A stretch of DNA of 64,000 bases. It comes from Sporosarcina sp. ACRSL (GTDB lineage: Bacteria; Bacillota; Bacilli; Bacillales_A; Planococcaceae). Position 1 is the stretch's first letter. Each line of letters opens with the position of its first letter. Positions 59,634 to 64,000 of the stretch are shown piece after piece. The position numbers and the translations under genes are program-made. The notes under the pieces were generated by a model. That model did no database searches and was not told the origin of the DNA. It saw only the letters and a list, made by a program, of their open reading frames with translations. The stretch covers positions 1 to 64,000 of the forward strand of contig NZ_JAKRNT010000013.1 in assembly GCF_022346605.1 (NCBI RefSeq), given 5' to 3'.

Positions 59634-60536
59634 TTATTCAAAAAAAGAAACGTCCAGCTTTTCCAACAACCATTTCGGTACGACAAATCTTGCCGTCATG
59701 AGCGGATCGACGATTTGACAAATTTCCGATTGGCCGACCGCGCTCATGAGCATCGTCACTTCGCTAACGGGCATCCCAGACTTCTCGGCAATGCGTTCGA
59801 TCATTTCGACAGCCGCTGTTTTTGCGGCTTCATCCAAAGTCGGTGCCGAGACGATTTGTGTGAATGCCTCATCGTTTTCAAGCATCGGATGGCGCAACGA
59901 AGTTCCTTTAATGACGTCAAGCGTCACAGTCACTTCCCCTTCAACCTCAACGCCAGAGACGCTTACTTCACCGTCGCCCATCGCAGCATGCAAATCGCCG
60001 AGCGCAAACAAAGCACCTTCCGCGAAAACCGGGAAGTACAATGTCGCCCCTTCTGTCACCATTTTATTATCCATGTTGCCGCCATGAGCGCCTGGAGTTC
60101 CACAGTTCACTCCTTCCCCTTCCGGAGCAACGCCGATGACGCCAATCATTTTATTCACAGGGATTTGCAAGTCATTGAAATGGACATGGCCATCTCGGAT
60201 CGGCAAAATTTTGGATTCCATTTTCGAAAGTGCATGCCCCATGACGCCTAGTTCCGGACCAACGACCATGACACCTTGGTCGCCGATGTCGATCTTCTCG
60301 ATTTTTACTTTCAATATATCCCCCGGTTCAGCACCTTCGATATAAAGCGGTCCTGTAGCTGGATTTATTTTATTCCAATCGATCGCTGTCACTTCTGTTT
60401 GCTCCGATTGAAGTTGGTTTTGAAAACAGTCGTACGTTTGAATCGTCACCGTCGAGCCTGCTGGAATCTTTCGGATCGGTTCGTGTGTTTTATTGAAATC
60501 GTAAATGATTCCTTCCCTGTATCCAACCTTTGTCAT
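59634..60536 (-). CDS. acetamidase/formamidase family amidohydrolase
   Basis: 300 residues of the FmdA/AmdA family, which hydrolyses formamide or acetamide to ammonia and acid. Visible: GPLYIEGAEPGDILKVKIEK, GVIGVAPEGEGVNCGTPGAH, GDLHAAMGDGEVSVSGVEVE. No signal peptide; cytoplasmic. ATG preceded by AGGGG and GAGG. Single gene with its own terminator. It could supply ammonia, of interest given the altered GMP synthase, but there is no direct link. Confidence 0.9.
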   Translation of the reverse strand: MTKVGYREGIIYDFNKTHEPIRKIPAGSTVTIQTYDCFQNQLQSEQTEVTAIDWNKINPATGPLYIEGAEPGDILKVKIEKIDIGDQGVMVVGPELGVMGHALSKMESKILPIRDGHVHFNDLQIPVNKMIGVIGVAPEGEGVNCGTPGAHGGNMDNKMVTEGATLYFPVFAEGALFALGDLHAAMGDGEVSVSGVEVEGEVTVTLDVIKGTSLRHPMLENDEAFTQIVSAPTLDEAAKTAAVEMIERIAEKSGMPVSEVTMLMSAVGQSEICQIVDPLMTARFVVPKWLLEKLDVSFFE

Positions 60537-60681
60537 TTTCCTCTATCCCCTTCCATTGCAATTTCCATGAGTATACTAAACTTCCAAACCTTCTTCTAGC
60601 TTGTAAAACCGATTCAACTTACATGACACCGTATTTTCCTTTGACTATACTTGATGGGATAAAGTAAAAGGAGTGATCCAT

Positions 60682-61155
60682 ATGTATCGGACAGTTGAAG
60701 ATTTTATTCAAGATTGGACTGCCTCTGCAGAAGGGACATTGAATGTCATTAAGGCAATCACGAACGACAGATTGGAACAATCGATCGTCGAAGGGCATAG
60801 CTCCCTCGGCTGGCTTGCATGGCATTTGACAGGGTCTATCGGATTCTTTGGAGGGATGGCTGGTCTTACAACAGAAGCACCTGACCATTCACAGCCAATC
60901 CCGACGGACGTTGAGGAAATTGTGGCAACTTATGAAAAGGCGATGAATTCCATCAAATCGGATGCGACAAAATTAACGGATGAATCGTTGCTTGAAGCCG
61001 TGCCCGCGTTCGGAACGGAAATTCCTAGAGGAAATCTGTTACGCACACTTATCGACCACCAAACCCACCACCGTGGCCAAATGACCGTCCTTCTTCGTCA
61101 AGCTGGACTTAACGTGCCTCCTGTTATGGGACCAACGAAAGAAATGCAATCATAA
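60682..61155 (+). CDS. DinB-family protein
   Basis: 157 residues of the DinB four-helix bundle. Metal-ligand candidates are His in LGWLAWHLTGS and DHQTHHRGQMTVLLRQAG near the C-terminus, the usual DinB positions. Possible thiol transferase-like function, not established. Start at 60682 uses AAAGGAG; GTG at 60673 is an in-frame alternative that overlaps the SD. Confidence 0.85.
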   Translation: MYRTVEDFIQDWTASAEGTLNVIKAITNDRLEQSIVEGHSSLGWLAWHLTGSIGFFGGMAGLTTEAPDHSQPIPTDVEEIVATYEKAMNSIKSDATKLTDESLLEAVPAFGTEIPRGNLLRTLIDHQTHHRGQMTVLLRQAGLNVPPVMGPTKEMQS

Positions 61156-61193
61156 TGTTTCACTTACGATAAAATCGGATAATGAAACGGTAA

Positions 61194-61228
61194 GCCCTTT
61201 GAAGGATTCCTTCGGAGGGTTTTTTCGT
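61194..61228 (+). terminator. intrinsic terminator of the DinB gene
   Basis: CCCTttGAAGG and CCTTCggAGGG form the stem, followed by TTTTTTCG. Confidence 0.85.
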
Positions 61229-61326
61229 CTGTAAAGGGGTTAGTTTCACCAAGTGAATGGGAAGGTTACTAGTATGATCCCTTACGTGGATGCAAAGGGA
61301 AATACACCTTTCAGGAGGATTCGATA

Positions 61327-62940
61327 ATGAAGGACGATCGCAAAGGCAATGTTCAAAATTCAGCGGATATGGAAGATGACATGACATTGACGAACCGGCA
61401 AGGGCATCCTGTGACGAATAACCAGAATTTACGGACGGTCGGCAACAGAGGACCTGCCACTTTAGAAAACTACGATTTTATTGAGAAAATAAGTCATTTT
61501 GACAGAGAACGTGTCCCCGAACGGGTTGTGCACGCGAGAGGTGCTGGAGCCCATGGCTATTTTGAGGCATACGGGACAGCGGGTGACGAACCGGTTTCGA
61601 AATACACGAGGGCTAAGCTGTTTCAGGAAAAAGGAAAGCAGACGCCTGTCTTCGTCCGTTTTTCGACCGTTATTCACGGCGGCCATTCGCCTGAGACGCT
61701 CCGTGACCCGCGTGGATTTGCAGTCAAATTTTATACAGAGGACGGCAACTGGGATTTAGTCGGCAACAATTTGAAGATCTTCTTCATCCGCGATGCGGTT
61801 AAATTCCCGGACATGATTCATGCGTTCAAACCCGATCCGATTACAAATATTCAAGACAGTGAACGTTTCTTCGACTTTTGTGCAAGCTCGCCTGAATCGT
61901 TCCATATGGTGACGTTCTTATATTCTCCTTGGGGCATACCGGCAAACTACCGCCAAATGCAAGGGTCCGGAGTGAATACGTATAAATGGGTCAATAGCGA
62001 TGGCGAAGCAGTTTTGGTCAAGTACCATTGGGAGCCGAAGCAAGGGATTAAAAACTTAACGCAAAAAGAGGCGGAGGAAATTCAGGCAAAGAACTTTAAC
62101 CATGCGACGCAGGATTTGTATGACGCCATCGAGCGCGGCGACTATCCGGAATGGGAGCTCTTTGTGCAAATTATGAGCGACGACGAGCATCCCGAGCTCG
62201 ATTTCGATCCGCTTGACGATACAAAACTGTGGCCGAACGACCAATTCCCATGGCTCCCTATCGGCAAAATGGTGTTGAATAAAAACCCGGAAGACTACTT
62301 CACGGAAGTTGAACAAGCTGCATTCGGGACAGGCGTGCTCGTGGACGGACTCGATTTCTCGGATGATAAAATGCTGCAAGGGAGGACCTTCTCCTATTCG
62401 GACACACAGCGTCACCGAGTTGGAGCAAACTACCTCCAATTGCCGATCAATGCACCGAAAAAACGTGTCGCTACTAATCAAAGCGGTGGGCAAATGCAAT
62501 ACAAAGTCGACCGAGCACCCGGTCAAAATCCGCATATTAACTACGAGCCTTCCATTTTAGGAGGACTACAGGAATCCAAGCAATCCGGTAAAGAGCATCA
62601 GCCATATGTGGAAGGAAAACTCGTCCGGGAATCAATCGGCCGCAACGATAACACGAAGCAGGCCGGGGAAACATACCGTGCGTTTGAAGACTGGGAAAAA
62701 GATGAACTGATTTCGAACCTAGTGAACGACCTCTCCAAATGCGACCCGCGCATCCAAGAAAAAATGATTTCCCTCGCTGAGGAAGCAGACGACGAATACG
62801 GCCGACGTCTAAGAGAGGGATTGGAGAATGCGAAACAAGAAAGCTCCAACCTAGGAGAAGGCGCCCCCCTCGGCAACAAAGACGGAGAAAAAGCACCAAA
62901 GTCCGCCGAGAAAAAAGGACATAAAGCCGATCCGTATTAA
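61327..62940 (+). CDS. monofunctional heme catalase, KatX-like length
   Basis: 537 residues. Distal His region [17 protein letters not shown], Asn region [20 protein letters not shown] and the proximal heme-Tyr motif [14 protein letters not shown] are all present. B. subtilis vegetative KatA is about 483 residues; the longer length, charged N-terminal leader and Lys/Glu-rich C-terminal tail (about 500-537) recall the spore catalase KatX. It decomposes hydrogen peroxide. ATG with AGGAGG eight nt upstream. No clear PerR box or SigF promoter was found by eye. Confidence 0.93.
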   Translation: MKDDRKGNVQNSADMEDDMTLTNRQGHPVTNNQNLRTVGNRGPATLENYDFIEKISHFDRERVPERVVHARGAGAHGYFEAYGTAGDEPVSKYTRAKLFQEKGKQTPVFVRFSTVIHGGHSPETLRDPRGFAVKFYTEDGNWDLVGNNLKIFFIRDAVKFPDMIHAFKPDPITNIQDSERFFDFCASSPESFHMVTFLYSPWGIPANYRQMQGSGVNTYKWVNSDGEAVLVKYHWEPKQGIKNLTQKEAEEIQAKNFNHATQDLYDAIERGDYPEWELFVQIMSDDEHPELDFDPLDDTKLWPNDQFPWLPIGKMVLNKNPEDYFTEVEQAAFGTGVLVDGLDFSDDKMLQGRTFSYSDTQRHRVGANYLQLPINAPKKRVATNQSGGQMQYKVDRAPGQNPHINYEPSILGGLQESKQSGKEHQPYVEGKLVRESIGRNDNTKQAGETYRAFEDWEKDELISNLVNDLSKCDPRIQEKMISLAEEADDEYGRRLREGLENAKQESSNLGEGAPLGNKDGEKAPKSAEKKGHKADPY

Positions 62941-62966
62941 GTAGTATTCAGCGGTGCCCTTTCAGA

Positions 62967-63099
62967 GGTGCCTGTGCATCGTACATTTATGACAATTCAA
63001 CAAAAAGTATAAAAATGCACCAAATAGCCAATGACACTTGATTTCATTGGCTTTTTAATTTCTTTTTATACAATTGTAGTGTATAGTCTGAATTGTGTC
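62967..63099. mobile_element. MITE-like element, copy 2 (tandem, left)
   Basis: Begins GGTGCCTGTGCA and contains CATTTATGACAATTCAA, an AGCCAATGA/TCATTGGCT hairpin followed by TTTTTAATTT, and ATACAATTGTAGTGTATAGT. It lacks its own right terminal repeat and runs directly into copy 3 at 63100. The hairpin with its T run is an intrinsic terminator on the plus strand and lies just after the catalase gene. Confidence 0.75.
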
Positions 63100-63244
63100 G
63101 GTGCCTGTGTAAGATTCATTTATGACTATTCAACTTGAAGTATATAAATACACATAAAAGCCAATGATTGCTTGACTTCATTGGCTTTTTAATTTCGTTT
63201 ATGCAATTGTAGTGTATAGTCTGAATTGTGTACTGCACAGGCAC
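63100..63244. mobile_element. MITE-like element, copy 3 (tandem, right)
   Basis: Begins GGTGCCTGTGT and ends TGCACAGGCAC, the right terminal repeat. Between copies 2 and 3 about 133 nt are repeated in direct orientation, with the same internal hairpin (AGCCAATGA/TCATTGGCT + TTTTTAATTT) and the same TAGTGTATAGTCTGAATTGTGT stretch. No ORF. Confidence 0.75.
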
Positions 63245-63369
63245 TAAGAAAGAAGCACCATGAGAGAAGAAGTGCATAAAGAAAGAGTTCGACCCCAGTT
63301 CTAAATCCGTGCGGGTGTCATAAAATGAATGGATTCGACGTTCAAAATACGGATAAAGGGGACAAGAAT

Positions 63370-63591
63370 ATGTATTCCATTCATTTCTATGAAAACAACA
63401 CGTACGTACTCAATCAAGCGTTACGAATCATACCTACAGTCGATGAGAATGTGAGAATTAAAGGACGGAACGGAAAAGTGGTCAATGTGCAGGAGATGGG
63501 GGACAATACGTATTTCGTGTTTGTCGAGTTTGAAAAAATCGTCGTGAAAAACAAAACTGCGCCGAATGATTTGAAACGGAAAAAACGATAA
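63370..63591 (+). CDS. small hypothetical protein
   Basis: 73 residues: MYSIHFYENNTYVLNQALRI..., with a strand-rich centre (VRIKGRNGKVVNVQEMGDNT YFVFVEFEKI, given as two pieces) and a basic tail DLKRKKR. Looks like a small beta-barrel. Start at 63370 follows AAGGGGAC; the frame to 63325 lacks an SD. Unrecognised. Terminator follows. Confidence 0.65.
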   Translation: MYSIHFYENNTYVLNQALRIIPTVDENVRIKGRNGKVVNVQEMGDNTYFVFVEFEKIVVKNKTAPNDLKRKKR

Positions 63592-63606
63592 CTATTCTAT
63601 AAAAAT

Positions 63607-63641
63607 AAGGCCAGCGATTGGAAAGAATCGTTGGCCTTTCA
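63607..63641. terminator. bidirectional terminator
   Basis: AAGGCCAGCGATT and AATCGTTGGCCTT form a 13-bp stem (one G-U). TTTCACTTTATT on plus, TTATTTTTATAG on minus. It separates convergent genes. Confidence 0.88.
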
Positions 63642-63646
63642 CTTTA

Positions 63647-64000
63647 TTATACTTCAAAAAGATGTTTCACCTTTTCAAGCTCATCTATATATGGAACAAT
63701 ACAGCCTTGAATATTGCCTTTCAATTGTTCCAGTTTTTTAGCTTGCCACTCAAGCATTTCAGCTGTATTCCATTTCGAAACAAATAGTGAATACAAATAG
63801 ATTTCGCGCATTTGCAGACAGACAAGCAGCTGGTCATACATTTCAAATGTGAGCGGCCTGCTTGTTCTGTAGCCTTCTAGAAAAGCTGTCAGAAACTCGA
63901 CCGGAAAGTTGACTTGCTCCGGGTTGAAAGAAGTTCCTGTCCATAATGCATGATAAATGGATACGGCCAGATCTTGAGCAAAAAAATGAAAAGTGCAATC
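63647..64000 (-). CDS. aminoglycoside phosphotransferase (APH)-family protein, C-terminal part
   Basis: The frame is open to the right edge and gives 118 C-terminal residues. It begins DCTFHFFAQDLAVSIYHALW, which follows the IDFDD metal-binding motif of APH/ChoK-type kinases (only the last Asp is inside the window), then the helical C-lobe (PVEFLTAFLEGYRTSRPLTF). The first internal ATG (63841) is not the start. Substrate unknown. The 5' part lies outside the window. Confidence 0.75.
   Translation of the reverse strand, partial: DCTFHFFAQDLAVSIYHALWTGTSFNPEQVNFPVEFLTAFLEGYRTSRPLTFEMYDQLLVCLQMREIYLYSLFVSKWNTAEMLEWQAKKLEQLKGNIQGCIVPYIDELEKVKHLFEV

Overview
The window is a chromosomal segment of an endospore-forming member of the Bacillales. 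The mixture of genes (SigI/RsgI, YjcZ-type and GerW/YtfJ-type sporulation proteins, YkkCD, MetI, PbuE/PbuG, a KatX-length catalase), strong Shine-Dalgarno sequences, frequent TTG/GTG starts and the 16S 5' end suggest the Planococcaceae (Sporosarcina-like). The genus is an inference. The left edge cuts the 5' end of a 16S rRNA gene on the minus strand, and the right edge cuts a phosphotransferase gene.

Layout. 1-550: rRNA operon start with two tandem promoters. 550-3900: guanine-riboswitch-controlled purine permease and GMP synthase; the glutaminase domain of the synthase has lost its catalytic cysteine. 3.9-8.3 kb: MoxR/DUF58/transglutaminase operon. 8.4-10.7 kb: NAD salvage (nadE, pncB). 10.8-12.9 kb: MATE pump and a YkkCD-like SMR pair. 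13.0-15.1 kb: SAM-I riboswitch, metI and a cyclase-family hydrolase. 15.1-16.9 kb: FMN reductase, then a gene-poor stretch of micro-ORFs and hairpins. 16.9-20.5 kb: squalene/phytoene-synthase-family enzyme and the sigI-rsgI module. 20.5-24.6 kb: MFS transporter, ABC-F protein and a 20-nt-period repeat array. 24.6-30.5 kb: guanine-type riboswitch with a PbuE-like efflux pump, an SsuABC-like transporter and a cysteine-synthase-family enzyme. 30.6-42.4 kb: MATE, a PadR module, a second 20-nt array, an unusual ATP-sulfurylase, a dicarboxylate/glutamate symporter, a luciferase-like oxidoreductase and NupC. 42.7-56.7 kb: YjcZ, serine hydrolases, two more repeat arrays, a Rieske oxidoreductase, a FadR-box MBL protein, HIT, an M2/M3-type peptidase and an FAD dehydrogenase. 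56.7-64 kb: T-box-controlled NhaC-family transporter with a frameshifted PqqB-like gene, formamidase, DinB, catalase and copies of a MITE-like element.

Themes. Purine economy is unusually visible: three guanine-class aptamers precede GMP synthesis, purine uptake and purine efflux, and a NupC transporter lies farther along. Sulfur metabolism recurs (SAM riboswitch-metI, sulfonate-type ABC transporter, cysteine synthase, ATP sulfurylase). RNA regulation is rich (three purine aptamers, SAM-I, T-box, many intrinsic terminators).

The least explained structures are four intergenic arrays of short AT-rich cores in exact 20- or 21-nt register, a structured micro-ORF region at 15.9-16.7 kb, an IS605-like right-end (omega-RNA-like) remnant without a TnpB gene, and the MITE-like family. 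All functions come from reading motifs and from memory of families; no search was run.
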